A stretch of DNA of 64,000 nucleotides, from positions 16,426,948 through 16,490,947 of the forward strand of contig OU612071.1 of assembly GCA_914767715.1 (NCBI GenBank). The letters run 5' to 3'. A model generated the notes under the pieces. The model saw only the letters and a list, made by a program, of their open reading frames with translations, was not told the DNA's origin and did no database searches. Position numbers and translations under genes: made by a program. This document shows positions 14,485 to 27,780 of the stretch, piece by piece (within the stretch, counting starts at the first letter, position 1; each line of letters opens with the position of its first letter). The DNA is from Membranipora membranacea. Its lineage: Eukaryota > Bryozoa > Gymnolaemata > Cheilostomatida > Membraniporidae.

Positions 14485-17400
14485 CCCATCGTCACAGGGA
14501 GCTAATATTTTAGATGAGATAAGGAGACATCATTGCGAACCTCAAAACAGAGTTTCAAGCGTTTCTAAGCTAGTAAAGAATTCTGCCCAATTATTGGCTA
14601 GTTTCCCCAGGACCGTACCTATCGATTTTTGTCGATTTTTTGCAAAATACCTAGATCGAAAACACATCGTCACAGGGAGCCAATATTTTAGATGAGATAT
14701 AGTGACGTCATTGCGAACTTCAAAACAGAGTTTCAAACGTCTCTAAGCTAGTGAAGAATTCTGCCCAATTATTGGCTAAGTTCCCCCGCACCGTACCTAT
14801 CGACTTTTGTCGATTTTTTGCAAAATACCTAGATCGAAAACGCATCGTCACAGGGAGCCAATATTTTAGATGAGATATAGGGATGTCATTGCGAACTTCA
14901 AAACAGAGTTTCAAACGTTTCTAAGCTAGTAAAGAATTCTGCCCAATTATTGGCTAATTTCCCCAGGACCGTACCTATTGATTTTTGTCAATTTTTTGCA
15001 AAATACCTAGATCGAAAACACATCGTCACAGGGAGCCAATATTTTAGATGAGATATAGGGACATCATTGCGAACTTCAAAACAAAGTTTCAAACGTTTCT
15101 AAGCTAGTAAAGAATTCTGCCCAATTATTGGCTATTTTCCCCAGGACCGTACCTATCGACTTTTGTCGAATTTTTGCAAAATACCTAGATCGAAAACGCA
15201 TCGTCACATGGAGCCAATATTTTAGATGAGATATAGGGATGTCATTGCAAACTTCAAAACAGAGTTTCAAACGTTTCTAAGCTAGTAAAGAATTCTGCCC
15301 AATTATTGGCTAATTTCCCCAGGACCGTACCTATCGATTTTTGTCAATTTTTTGCAAAATACCTAGATCGAAAACACATCGTCACAGGGAGCCAATATTT
15401 TAGATGAGATATAGGGACGTCATTGCAAACTTCAAAACAGAGTTTCAAACGTTTCTAAGCTAGTGAAGAATTCTGCCCAATTATTGGCTAATTTCCCCAG
15501 GACCGTACCTATCGATTTTTGTCGATTTTTTGCAAAATACCTAGATCGAAAAAACATCGTCACAGGGAGCCAATATTTTAGATGAGATATAGGGACGTCA
15601 TTGCGAACTTCAAAACAGAGTTTCAAACGTTTCTAAGCTAGTAAAGAATTCTGCCCAATTATTGGATAATTTCCCAAGACCGTACCTATCGATTTTTGTC
15701 GATTTTTTGCAAAATACCTAGATCGAAAACGCATGGTCACAGGGAGCCAATATTTTAGATGAGATATAGGGACGTCATTGCAAACTTCAAAACAGAGTTT
15801 CAAACGTTTCTAAGCTAGTAAAGAATTCTGCCCAATTATTGGCTAATTTCCCCAGGACCGTACCTATCGATTTTTGTCAATTTTTTGCAAAATACCTAGA
15901 TCGAAAACACATCGTCACAGGGAGCCAATATTTTAGATGAGATATAGGGACATCATTGCGAACTTCAAAACAGAGTTTCAAACGGTTCTAAGCTAGTGAA
16001 GAATTCTGCCCAATTATTGGCTAAGTTCCCCCGGACCGTACCTATCGATTTTTGTCGATTTCTTGCAAAATACCTAGATCGAAAACGCATCGTCACAGGG
16101 AGCTAATATTTTAGATGAGATATAGGGGCGTCATTGCGAACTTCAAAACAGAGTTTCAAACGTTTCTAAGCTAGTAAAGAATTCTGCCCAATTATTGGCT
16201 AATTTCCCCAGGACCGTACCTATCGATTTTTGTCAATTTTTTGCAAAATACCTAGATCGAAAACACATCGTCACAGGGAGCTAATATTTTATATGAGATA
16301 TAGGGACGTCATTGCGAACTTCAAAACAGAGTTTCAAACGTTTCTAAGCTAGTGAAGAATTCTGCCCAATTATTGGCTAAGTTCCCCAAGACCGTACCTA
16401 TCGATTTTTGTCGAATTTTTGCAAAATACCTAGATCGAAAACGCATCGTCACATGGAGCCAATATTTTAGATGAGATATAGGGATGTCATTGCAAACTTC
16501 AAAACAGAGTTTCAAACGTTTCTAAGCTAGTAAAGAATTCTGCCCAATTATTGGCTAATTTCCCCAGGACCGTACCTATCGATTTCTGTCAATTTTTTGC
16601 AAAATACCTAGATCGAAAACACATCGTCACAGGGAGCCAATATTTTAGATGAGATATAGGGACGTCATTGCAAACTTCAAAACAGAGTTTCAAACGTTTC
16701 TAAGCTAGTGAAGAATTCTGCCCAATTATTGGCTAAGTTCCCCAGGACCGTACCTATCGATTTTTGTCGATTTTTTGCAAAATACCTAGATCGAAAAAAC
16801 ATCGTCACAGGGAGCCAATATTTTAGATGAGATATAGGGACGTCATTGCGAACTTCAAAACAGAGTTTCAAACGTTTCTAAGCTAGTAAAGAATTCTGCC
16901 CAATTATTGGATAATTTCCCAAGACCGTACCTATCGATTTTTGTCGATTTTTTGCAAAATACCTAGATCGAAAACGCATGGTCACAGGGAGCCAATATTT
17001 TAGATGAGATATAGGGACGTCATTGCAAACTTCAAAACAGAGTTTCAAACGTTTCTAAGCTAGTAAAGAATTCTGCCCAATTATTGGCTAATTTCCCCAG
17101 GACCGTACCTATCGATTTTTGTCAATTTTTTGCAAAATACCTAGATCGAAAACACATCGTCACAGGGAGCCAATATTTTAGATGAGATATAGGGACATCA
17201 TTGCGAACTTCAAAACAGAGTTTCAAACGGTTCTAAGCTAGTGAAGAATTCTGCCCAATTATTGGCTAAGTTCCCCAAAACCGTACCTATCGATTTTTGT
17301 CGATTTCTTGCAAAATACCTAGATCGAAAACGCATCGTCACAGGGAGCTAATATTTTAGATGAGATATAGGGGCGTCATTGCGAACTTCAAAACAGAGTT

Positions 17401-17932
17401 TCAAACGTTTCTAAGCTAGTAAAGAATTCTGCCCAATTATTGGCTAATTTCCCCAGGACCGTACCTATCGATTTTTGTCAATTTTTTGCAAAATACCTAG
17501 ATCGAAAACACATCGTCACAGGGAGCTAATATTTTATATGAGATATAGGGACGTCATTGCGAACTTCAAAACAGAGTTTCAAACGTTTCTAAGCTAGTGA
17601 AGAATTCTGCCCAATTATTGGCTAAGTTCCCCAAGACCGTACCTATCGATTTTTGTCGAATTTTTGCAAAATACCTAGATCGAAAACGCATCGTCACATG
17701 GAGCCAATATTTTAGATGAGATATAGGGATGTCATTGCAAACTTCAAAACAGAGTTTCAAACGTTTCTAAGCTAGTAAAGAATTCTGCCCAATTATTGGC
17801 TATTTTCCCCAGGACCGTACCTATCGATTTTTGTCGATTTTTTGCAAAATTCCTAGATAGAAAACGCATCGTAACAGGGAGCTAATTATTTAGATGAGAT
17901 ATAGGGACGCCATCGCGAACTTCAAAACAGAG
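14485..17932 (+). repeat. 3448-bp expanded HOR unit, type C
   Basis: The distance between successive truncated-monomer junctions grows from 2201 to 3448 bp, an excess of about seven monomers. The start matches types A and B, including the TAGTGACGTCATTG monomer at 14700. After about 15.0 kb the unit contains a repeating seven-monomer block marked by CACATGGAGCCAATATT. The excess length equals one extra copy of that block. Confidence 0.85.
15100..17770 (+). repeat. 1245-bp HOR (seven monomers), two copies plus a partial third, nested in type C
   Basis: The combination of CACATGGAGCC and GGGATGTCATTGCAAAC recurs near 15205, 16450 and 17695, a spacing of 1245 bp. The TTGGATAATTTCCCAAGACC monomer also recurs at this interval, near 15660 and 16905. 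The third copy is only one to two monomers long before the sequence rejoins the 2.2-kb HOR. Copies differ slightly, as in CCCCCGGACC near 16028 against CCCCAAAACC near 17273. Confidence 0.82.
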
Positions 17933-20134
17933 CCCATCGTCACAGGGAGCTAATATTTTAGATGAGATAAGGAGACATCATTGCGAACCTCAAAACAGAG
18001 TTTCAAGCGTTTCTAAGCTAGTAAAGAATTCTGCCCAATTATTGGCTAGTTTCCCCAGGACCGTACCTATCGATTTTTGTCGATTTTTTGCAAAATACCT
18101 AGATCGAAAACACATCGTCACAGGGAGCCAATATTTTAGATGAGATATAGTGACGTCATTGCGAACTTCAAAACAGAGTTTCAAACGTCTCTAAGCTAGT
18201 GAAGAATTCTGCCCAATTATTGGCTAAGTTCCCCCGCACCGTACCTATCGACTTTTGTCGATTTTTTGCAAAATACCTAGATCGAAAACGCATCGTCACA
18301 GGGAGCCAATATTTTAGATGAGATATAGGGATGTCATTGCAAACTTCAAAACAGAGTTTCAAACGTTTCTAAGCTAGTGAAGAATTCTGCCCAATTATTG
18401 GCTAAGTTCCCCAGGACCGTACCTATCGATTTTGTTGATTTTTTGCAAAATACCTAGATCGAAAACGCATCGTCACAGGGAGCTAATATTTTTGATGAGA
18501 TATAGGAACGTCATTGCGAACTTCAAAACAGAGTTTCAAACGTTTCTAAGCTAGTAAAGAATTCTGCCCAATTATTGGCTATTTTCCCCAGGACCGTACC
18601 TATCGATTTTTGTCGAATTTTTGCAAAATACCTAGATCGAAAACGCATCGTCACAGGCAGCCAATATTTTAGATGAGATATAGGGACGTCATTGCAAACT
18701 TCAAAACAGAGTTTCAAACGTTTCTAAGCTAGTAAAGAATTCTGCCCAATTATTGGCTAATTTCCCCAGGACCGTACCTATCGATTTTTGTCAATTTTTT
18801 GCAAAATACCTAGATCGAAAACACATCGTCACAGGGAGCCAATATTTTAGATGAGATATAGGGACGTCATTGCAAACTTCAAAACAGAGTTTCAAACGTT
18901 TCTAAGCTAGTGAAGAATTCTGCCCAATTATTGGCTAAGTTCCCCAGGACCGTACCTATCGATTTTTGTCGATTTTTTGCAAAATACCTAGATCGAAAAA
19001 ACATCGTCACAGGGAGCCAATATTTTAGATGAGATATAGGGACGTCATTGCGAACTTCAAAACAGAGTTTCAAACGTTTCTAAGCTAGTAAAGAATTCTG
19101 CCCAATTATTGGCTAATTTCCCAGGACCGTACCTATCGATTTTTGTCGATTTTTTGCAAAATACCTAGATCGAAAACGCATGGTCACAGGGAGCCAATAT
19201 TTTAGATGAGATATAGGGACATCATTGCGAACTTCAAAACAGAGTTTCAAACGTTTCTAAGCTAGTGAAGAATTCTGCCCAATTGTTGGCTAAGTTCCCC
19301 AGGACCGTACCTATCGATTTTTGTCGATTTCTTGCAAAATACCTAGATTGAAAACGCATCGTCACAGGGAGCTAATATTTTAGATGAGATATAGGGGCGT
19401 CATTGCGAACTTCAAAACAGAGTTTCAAACGTTTCTAAGCTATTGAAGAATTCTGCCCAATTATTGGGTAATTTCCCCAGGACCGTACCTATCGATTTTT
19501 GTCGATTTCTTGCAAAATACCTAGATAGAATACGAGTCGTCACAGGGAGCTAATATTTTATATGAGATATAGGGACGTCATTGCGAACCTCAAAACAGAG
19601 TTTCAAACCTTTCTTAGCTAGTAAAGAATTCTGCCCAATTATTGGCTATTTTCCCAAGGACCGTAACTATCGATTTTTGTCGATTTCTTGCAAAATACCT
19701 CGATAGAATACGAATCGTCACAGGGAGCTAATATTTTATATGAGATATAGGGACGTCATTGCGAACCTCAAAACAGAGTGTCAAGCATTTCTAAGCGAGT
19801 AAATAATTCTGCCCAATTATTGGCTAATTTCCCCAGGCCCGTACCTATCGATTTTTGTCGATTTTTTGCAAAATACCTAGATCGAAAACGCATCGCCACA
19901 GGGAGCCAATATTTTAGATGAGATATAGGGACGTCATTGCGAACTTCAAAACAAAATTTCAAACGTTTCTAAGCTAGTAAAGAATTCTGCCCAATTATTG
20001 GCTATTTTCCCCAGGACCGTACCTATCGATTTTTGTCGATTTTTTGCAAAATTCCTAGATAGAAAACGCATCGTAACAGGGAGCTAATTATTTAGATGAG
20101 ATATAGGGACGCCATCGCGAACTTCAAAACAGAG
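17933..20134 (+). repeat. 2202-bp HOR unit, type A, second copy
   Basis: This repeats 7881-10082 at an offset of 10,052 bp, including CTAGATTGAAAACG near 19346 and ATTGGGTAATTTCC near 19463. Visible differences are isolated substitutions, for example TCAAGCATTTC near 19781 against TCAAGCGTTTC near 9729. The whole unit was therefore moved as part of a much longer duplication rather than arising by local tandem slippage. Confidence 0.88.
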
Positions 20135-22335
20135 CCCATCGTCACAGGGAGCTAATATTTTAGATGAGATAAGGAGACATCATTGCGAACCTCAAAACAG
20201 AGGTTCAAGCGTTTCTAAGCTAGTAAAGAATTCTGCCCAATTATTGGCTAGTTTCCCCAGGACCGTACCTATCGATTTTTGTCGATTTTTTGCAAAATAC
20301 CTAGATCGAAAACACATCGTCACAGGGAGCCAATATTTTAGATGAGATATAGTGACGTCATTGCGAACTTCAAAACAGAGTTTCAAACGTCTCTAAGCTA
20401 GTGAAGAATTCTGCCCAATTATTGGCTAAGTTCCCCCGCACCGTACCTATCGACTTTTGTCGATTTTTTGCAAAATACCTAGATCGAAAACGCATCGTCA
20501 CAGGGAGCCAATATTTTAGATGAGATATAGGGATGTCATTGCGAACTTCAAAACAGAGTTTCAAACGTTTCTAAGCTAGTGAAGAATTCTGCCCAATTAT
20601 TGGCTAAGTTCCCCAGGACCGTACCTATCGATTTTGTTGATTTTTTGCAAAATACCTAGATCGAAAACGCATCGTCACAGGGAGCTAATATTTTTGATGA
20701 GATATAGGAACGTCATTGCGAACTTCAAAACAGAGTTTCAAACGTTTCTAAGCTAGTAAAGAATTCTGCCCAATTATTGGCTATTTTCCCCAGGACCGTA
20801 CCTATCGATTTTTGTCGAATTTTTGCAAAATACCTAGATCGAAAACGCATCGTCACAGGCAGCCAATATTTTAGATGAGATATAGGGACGTCATTGCAAA
20901 CTTCAAAACAGAGTTTCAAACGTTTCTAAGCTAGTAAAGAATTCTGCCCAATTATTGGCTAATTTCCCCAGGACCGTACCTATCGATTTTTGTCAATTTT
21001 TTGCAAAATACCTAGATCGAAAACACATCGTCACAGGGAGCCAATATTTTAGATGAGATATAGGGACGTCATTGCGAACTTCAAAACAGAGTTTCAAACG
21101 TTTCTAAGCTAGTAAAGAATTCTGCCCAATTATTGGCTAATTTCCCAGGACCGTACCTATCGATTTTTGTTGATTTTTTGCAAAATACCTAGATCGAAAA
21201 CGCATGGTCACAGGGAGCCAATATTTTAGATGAGATATAGGGACATCATTGCGAACTTCAAAACAGAGTTTCAAACGTTTCTAAGCTAGTGAAGAATTCT
21301 GCCCAATTGTTGGCTAAGTTCCCCAGGACCGTACCTATCGATTTTTGTCGATTTCTTGCAAAATACCTAGATCGAAAACGCATCGTCACAGGGAGCTAAT
21401 ATTTTAGATGAGATATAGGGGCGTCATTGCGAACTTCAAAACAGAGTTTCAAACGTTTCTAAGCTATTGAAGAATTCTGCCCAATTATTGGCTAAGTTCC
21501 CCAGGACCGTACCTATCGATTTTTGTCGATTTTTTGTAAAATACCTAGATCGAAAACACATCGTCACAGGGAGCCAATAGTTTAGATGAGATATAGGGAC
21601 GTCATTGCAAACTTCAAAACAGAGTTTCAAACGTTTCTAAGCTAGTGAAGAATTCTGCCCAATTATTGGCTAATTTCCCCAGGACCGTACCTATCGATTT
21701 TTGTCGATTTTTTGCAAAATACCTAGATCGAAAAAACATCGTCACAGGGAGCCAATATTTTAGATGAGATATAGGGACGTCATTGCGAACTTCAAAACAG
21801 AGTTTCAAACGTTTCTAAGCTAGTAAAGAATTCTGCCCAATTATTGGATAATTTCCCAAGACCGTACCTATCGATTTTTGTCGATTTTTTGCAAAATACC
21901 TAGATCGAAAACGCATGGTCACAGGGAGCCAATATTTTAGATGAGATATAGGGACGTCATTGCAAACTTCAAAACAGAGTTTCAAACGTTTCTAAGCTAG
22001 TAAAGAATTCTGCCCAATTATTGGCTAATTTCCCCAGGACCGTACCTATCGATTTTTGTCAATTTTTTGCAAAATACCTAGATCGAAAACACATCGTCAC
22101 AGGGAGCCAATATTTTAGATGAGATATAGGGACATCATTGCGAACTTCAAAACAAAGTTTCAAACGTTTCTAAGCTAGTAAAGAATTCTGCCCAATTATT
22201 GGCTATTTTCCCCAGGACCGTACCTATCGATTTTTGTCGATTTTTTGCAAAATTCCTAGATAGAAAACGCATCGTAACAGGGAGCTAATTATTTAGATGA
22301 GATATAGGGACGCCATCGCGAACTTCAAAACAGAG
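20135..22335 (+). repeat. 2201-bp HOR unit, type B, third copy
   Basis: The unit is bounded by truncated-monomer junctions and carries the type-B markers TTTTTTGTAAAAT near 21532 and GCCAATAGTTTAG near 21573. Only one B unit lies between type A and type C here, whereas the upstream block has two. One B copy was gained upstream or lost here after the long duplication. Confidence 0.88.
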
Positions 22336-25300
22336 CCCATCGTCACAGGGAGCTAATATTTTAGATGAGATAAGGAGACATCATTGCGAACCTCAAAACA
22401 GAGTTTCAAGCGTTTCTAAGCTAGTAAAGAATTCTGCCCAATTATTGGCTAGTTTCCCCAGGACCGTACCTATCGATTTTTGTCGATTTTTTGCAAAATA
22501 CCTAGATCGAAAACACATCGTCACAGGGAGCCAATATTTTAGATGAGATATAGTGACGTCATTGCGTACTTCAAAACAGAGTTTCAAACGTCTCTAAGCT
22601 AGTGAAGAATTCTGCCCAATTATTGGCTAAGTTCCCCCGCACCGTACCTATCGACTTTTGTCGATTTTTTGCAAAATACCTAGATCGAAAACGCATCGTC
22701 ACAGGGAGCCAATATTTTAGATGAGATATAGGGATGTCATTGCGAACTTCAAAACAGAGTTTCAAACGTTTCTAAGCTAGTAAAGAATTCTGCCCAATTA
22801 TTGGCTAATTTCCCCAGGACCGTACCTATTGATTTTTGTCAATTTTTTGCAAAATACCTAGATCGAAAACACATCGTCACAGGGAGCCAATATTTTAGAT
22901 GAGATATAGGGACATCATTGCGAACTTCAAAACAAAGTTTCAAACGTTTCTAAGCTAGTAAAGAATTCTGCCCAATTATTGGCTATTTTCCCCAGGACCG
23001 TACCTATCGATTTTTGTCGAATTTTTGCAAAATACCTAGATCGAAAACGCATCGTCACATGGAGCCAATATTTTAGATGAGATATAGGGATGTCATTGCA
23101 AACTTCAAAACAGAGTTTCAAACGTTTCTAAGCTAGTAAAGAATTCTGCCCAATTATTGGCTAATTTCCCCAGGACCGTACCTATCGATTTTTGTCAATT
23201 TTTTGCAAAATACCTAGATCGAAAACACATCGTCACAGGGAGCCAATATTTTAGATGAGATATAGGGACGTCATTGCAAACTTCAAAACAGAGTTTCAAA
23301 CGTTTCTAAGCTAGTGAAGAATTCTGCCCAATTATTGGCTAATTTCCCCAGGACCGTACCTATCGATTTTTGTCGATTTTTTGCAAAATACCTAGATCGA
23401 AAAAACATCGTCACAGGGAGCCAATATTTTAGATGAGATATAGGGACGTCATTGCGAACTTCAAAACAGAGTTTCAAACGTTTCTAAGCTAGTAAAGAAT
23501 TCTGCCCAATTATTGGATAATTTCCCAAGACCGTACCTATCGATTTTTGTCGATTTTTTGCAAAATACCTAGATCGAAAACGCATGGTCACAGGGAGCCA
23601 ATATTTTAGATGAGATATAGGGACGTCATTGCAAACTTCAAAACAGAGTTTCAAACGTTTCTAAGCTAGTAAAGAATTCTGCCCAATTATTGGCTAATTT
23701 CCCCAGGACCGTACCTATCGATTTTTGTCAATTTTTTGCAAAATACCTAGATCGAAAACACATCGTCACAGGGAGCCAATATTTTAGATGAGATATAGGG
23801 ACATCATTGCGAACTTCAAAACAGAGTTTCAAACGGTTCTAAGCTAGTGAAGAATTCTGCCCAATTATTGGCTAAGTTCCCCAGGACCGTACCTATCGAT
23901 TTTTGTCGATTTCTTGCAAAATACCTAGATCGAAAACGCATCGTCACAGGGAGCTAATATTTTAGATGAGATATAGGGGCGTCATTGCGAACTTCAAAAC
24001 AGAGTTTCAAACGTTTCTAAGCTAGTAAAGAATTCTGCCCAATTATTGGCTAATTTCCCCAGGACCGTACCTATCGATTTTTGTCAATTTTTTGCAAAAT
24101 ACCTAGATCGAAAACACATCGTCACAGGGAGCTAATATTTTATATGAGATATAGGGACGTCATTGCGAACTTCAAAACAGAGTTTCAAACGTTTCTAAGC
24201 TAGTGAAGAATTCTGCCCAATTATTGGCTAAGTTCCCCAAGACCGTACCTATCGATTTTTGTCGAATTTTTGCAAAATACCTAGATCGAAAACGCATCGT
24301 CACATGGAGCCAATATTTTAGATGAGATATAGGGATGTCATTGCAAACTTCAAAACAGAGTTTCAAACGTTTCTAAGCTAGTAAAGAATTCTGCCCAATT
24401 ATTGGCTAATTTCCCCAGGACCGTACCTATCGATTTCTGTCAATTTTTTGCAAAATACCTAGATCGAAAACACATCGTCACAGGGAGCCAATATTTTAGA
24501 TGAGATATAGGGACGTCATTGCAAACTTCAAAACAGAGTTTCAAACGTTTCTAAGCTAGTGAAGAATTCTGCCCAATTATTGGCTAAGTTCCCCAGGACC
24601 GTACCTATCGATTTTTGTCGATTTTTTGCAAAATACCTAGATCGAAAAAACATCGTCACAGGGAGCCAATATTTTAGATGAGATATAGGGACGTCATTGC
24701 GAACTTCAAAACAGAGTTTCAAACGTTTCTAAGCTAGTAAAGAATTCTGCCCAATTATTGGATAATTTCCCAAGACCGTACCTATCGATTTTTGTCGATT
24801 TTTTGCAAAATACCTAGATCGAAAACGCATGGTCACAGGGAGCCAATATTTTAGATGAGATATAGGGACGTCATTGCAAACTTCAAAACAGAGTTTCAAA
24901 CGTTTCTAAGCTAGTAAAGAATTCTGCCCAATTATTGGCTAATTTCCCCAGGACCGTACCTATCGATTTTTGTCAATTTTTTGCAAAATACCTAGATCGA
25001 AAACACATCGTCACAGGGAGCCAATATTTTAGATGAGATATAGGGACGTCATTGCAAACTTCAAAACAGAGTTTCAAACGTTTCTAAGCTAGTGAAGAAT
25101 TCTGCCCAATTATTGGCTAAGTTCCCCAGGACCGTACCTATCGATTTTTGTCGATTTTTTGCAAAATACCTAGATCGAAAACGCATCGTCACAGGGAGCT
25201 AATATTTTAGATGAGATATAGGGGCGTCATTGCGAACTTCAAAACAGAGTTTCAAACGTTTCTAAGCTATTGAAGAATTCTGCCCAATTATTGGTTAAGT

Positions 25301-27386
25301 TCCCAGGACCGTACCTATCGGTTTTTGTCGATTTTTTGCAAAATACCTAGATCGAAAACGCATGGTCACAGGGAGCCAATATTTTAGATGAGATATAGGG
25401 ACGTCATTGCAAACTTCAAAACAGAGTTTCAAACGTTTCTAAGCTAGTAAAGAATTCTGCCCAATTATTGGCTAATTTCCCCAGGACCGTACCTATCGAT
25501 TTTTGTCAATTTTTTGCAAAATACCTAGATCGAAAACACATCGTCACAGGGAGCCAATATTTTAGATGAGATATAGGGACATCATTGCGAACTTCAAAAC
25601 AGAGTTTCAAACGGTTCTAAGCTAGTGAAGAATTCTGCGCAATTATTGGCTAAGTTCCCCAGGACCGTACCTATCGATTTTTGTCGATTTCTTGCAAAAT
25701 ACCTAGATCGAAAACGCATCGTCACAGGGAGCTAATATTTTAGATGAGATATAGGGGCGTCATTGCGAACTTCAAAACAGAGTTTCAAACGTTTCTAAGC
25801 TATTAAAGAATTCTGCCCAATTATTGGCTAAGTTCCCCAGGACCGTACCTATCGATTTTTGTCGATTTTTTGCAAAATACCTAGATCGAAAACGCATCGT
25901 CACAAGGAGCCAACATTTTAGATGAGATATAGGGACGTCATTGCAAACTTCAAAACAGAGTTTCAAACGTTTCTAAGCTAGTAAAGAATTCTGCCCAATT
26001 AGTGGCTAATTTCCCCAGGACCGTACCTATCGATTTTTGTCAATTTTTTGCAAAATACCTAGATCGAAAACACATCGTCACAGGGAGCCAATATTTTAGA
26101 TGAGATATAGGGACATCATTGCGAACTTATAAAAAACAGAGTTTCAAACGGTTCTAAGCTAGTGAAGAATTCTGCCCAATTATTGGCTAAGTTCCCCAGG
26201 ACCGTACCTATCGATTTTTGTCGATTTCTTGCAAAATACCTAGATCGAAAACGCATCGTCACAAGGAGCCAACATTTTAGATGAGATATAGGGACGTCAT
26301 TGCGAACTTCAAAACAGAGTTTCAAACGTTTCTAAGCTAGTGAAGAATTCTGCCCAATTATTGGCTAAGTTCCCCAGGACCGTACCTATCGATTTTGTTG
26401 ATTTCTTGCAAAATACCTAGATCGAAAACGCATCGTCACAGGGAGCTAATATTTTAGATGAGATATAGGGGCGTCATTGCGAACTTCAAAACAGAGTTTC
26501 AAACGTTTCTAAGCTAGTGAAGAATTCTGCCCAATTATTGGCTAAGTTCCCCAGGACCGTACCTATCGATTTTTGTCGATTTTTTGCAAAATACCTAGAT
26601 CGAAAACGCATCGTCACAAGGAGCCAACATTTTAGATGAGATCTAGGGACGTCATTGCGAACTTCAAAACAGAGTTTCAAACGTTTCTAAGCTAGTAAAG
26701 AATTCTGTCCAATTATTGGTTAATTTCCCCAGGACCGTACCTATCGATTTTTGTCGATTTCTTGCAAAATACCTAGATAGAATACGAATCGTCACAGGGA
26801 GCTAATATTTTATATGAGATATAGGGACGTCATTGCGAACCTCAAAACAGAGTTTCAAACCTTTCTTAGCTAGTAAAGAATTCTGCCCAATTATTGGCTA
26901 TTTTCCCAAGGACCGTAACTATCGATTTTTGTCGATTTCTTGCAAAATACCTCGATAGAATACGAATCGTCACAGGGAGCTAATATTTTATATGAGATAT
27001 AGGGACGTCATTGCGAACCTCAAAACAGAGTGTCAAGCGTTTCTAAGCGAGTAAATAATTCTGCCCAATTATTGGTTAATTTCCCCAGGCCCGTACCTAT
27101 CGATTTTTGTCGATTTTTTGCAAAATACCTAGATCGAAAACGCATCGCCACAGGGAGCCAATATTTTAGATGAGATATAGGGACGTCATTGCGAACTTCA
27201 AAACAAAGTTTCAAACGTTTCTAAGCTAGTAAAGAATTCTGCCCAATTATTGGCTATTTTCCCCAGGACCGTACCTATCGATTTTTGTCGATTTTTTGCA
27301 AAATTCCTAGATAGAAAACGCATCGTAACAGGGAGCTAATTATTTAGATGAGATATAGGGACGCCATCGCGAACTTCAAAACAGAG
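22336..27386 (+). repeat. 5051-bp expanded HOR unit, type C, with a rearranged right half
   Basis: From 22336 to about 25040 this matches the type-C unit at 14485 onward, at an offset of 7851 bp, including the 1245-bp block markers near 23056 and 24301. After about 25.04 kb the match ends and the monomers change to a mixed set with CACAAGGAGCCAACATTTTAG variants. From about 26.32 kb the order again matches 6.8-8.3 kb. No truncated monomer occurs between 22336 and 27386. Confidence 0.8.
26129..26137 (+). other. TATAAAAAA insertion variant in a single monomer
   Basis: The consensus GCGAACTTCAAAACAGAG reads GCGAACTTATAAAAAACAGAG here, a three-base gain with one substitution. It creates a TATA-like string found nowhere else that I noticed. 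There is no downstream gene, so I treat it as a private indel rather than a promoter. Confidence 0.5.
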
Positions 27387-27780
27387 CCCATCGTCACAGG
27401 GAGCTAATATTTTAGATGAGATATGGAGACATCATTGCGAACCTCAAAACAGAGTTTCAAGCGTTTCTAAGCTAGTAAAGAATTCTGCCCAATTATTGGC
27501 TAGTTTCCCCAGGACCGTACCTATCGATTTTTGTCGATTTTTTGCAAAATACCTAGATCGAAAACACATCGTCACAGGGAGCCAATATTTTAGATGAGAT
27601 ATAGGGACGTCATTGCGAACTTCAAAACAGAGTTTCAAACGTTTCTAAGCTAGTGAAGAATTCTGCCCAATTATTGGCTAAGTTCCCCCGCACCGTACCT
27701 ATCGACTTTTGTCGATTTTTTGCAAAATACCTAGATCGAGAACGCATCGTCACAGGGAGCCAATATTTTAGATGAGATAT
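26320..27780 (+). repeat. 1.46-kb patch copied from 6.81-8.27 kb (offset 19,506 bp)
   Basis: Marker order matches 6814-8274 at a constant offset of 19,506 bp. Shared features include the rare GAGATCTAGGG (BglII site) near 7133 and 26639, the CTCGATAGAATACGAATCG monomer, and the truncated junctions at 7880 and 27386. The match ends where AGAGACGCATTGCG appears near 27781. This returns a left-edge HOR type to the right edge of the homogenised zone. Confidence 0.8.

Larger units (their letters stand above)
7881..25040 (+). repeat. Super-HOR: two copies of an A-B-(B)-C block of about 7-10 kb
   Basis: Block 1 (7881 to about 17190) has the order A, B, B, C. Block 2 (17933 to about 25040) has A, B, C. 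Offsets between blocks are 10,052 bp for the A and B units and 7851 bp for the C unit, a difference of exactly one 2201-bp B unit. Marker variants private to each unit type are kept in order in both blocks. This is a second tier of repetition above the 2.2-kb HOR. Confidence 0.83.

Noticed and set aside
26129-26137. TATAAAAAA as a promoter element
   Set aside because: It arises from a small indel in one monomer, has no repeated partner and no gene downstream.
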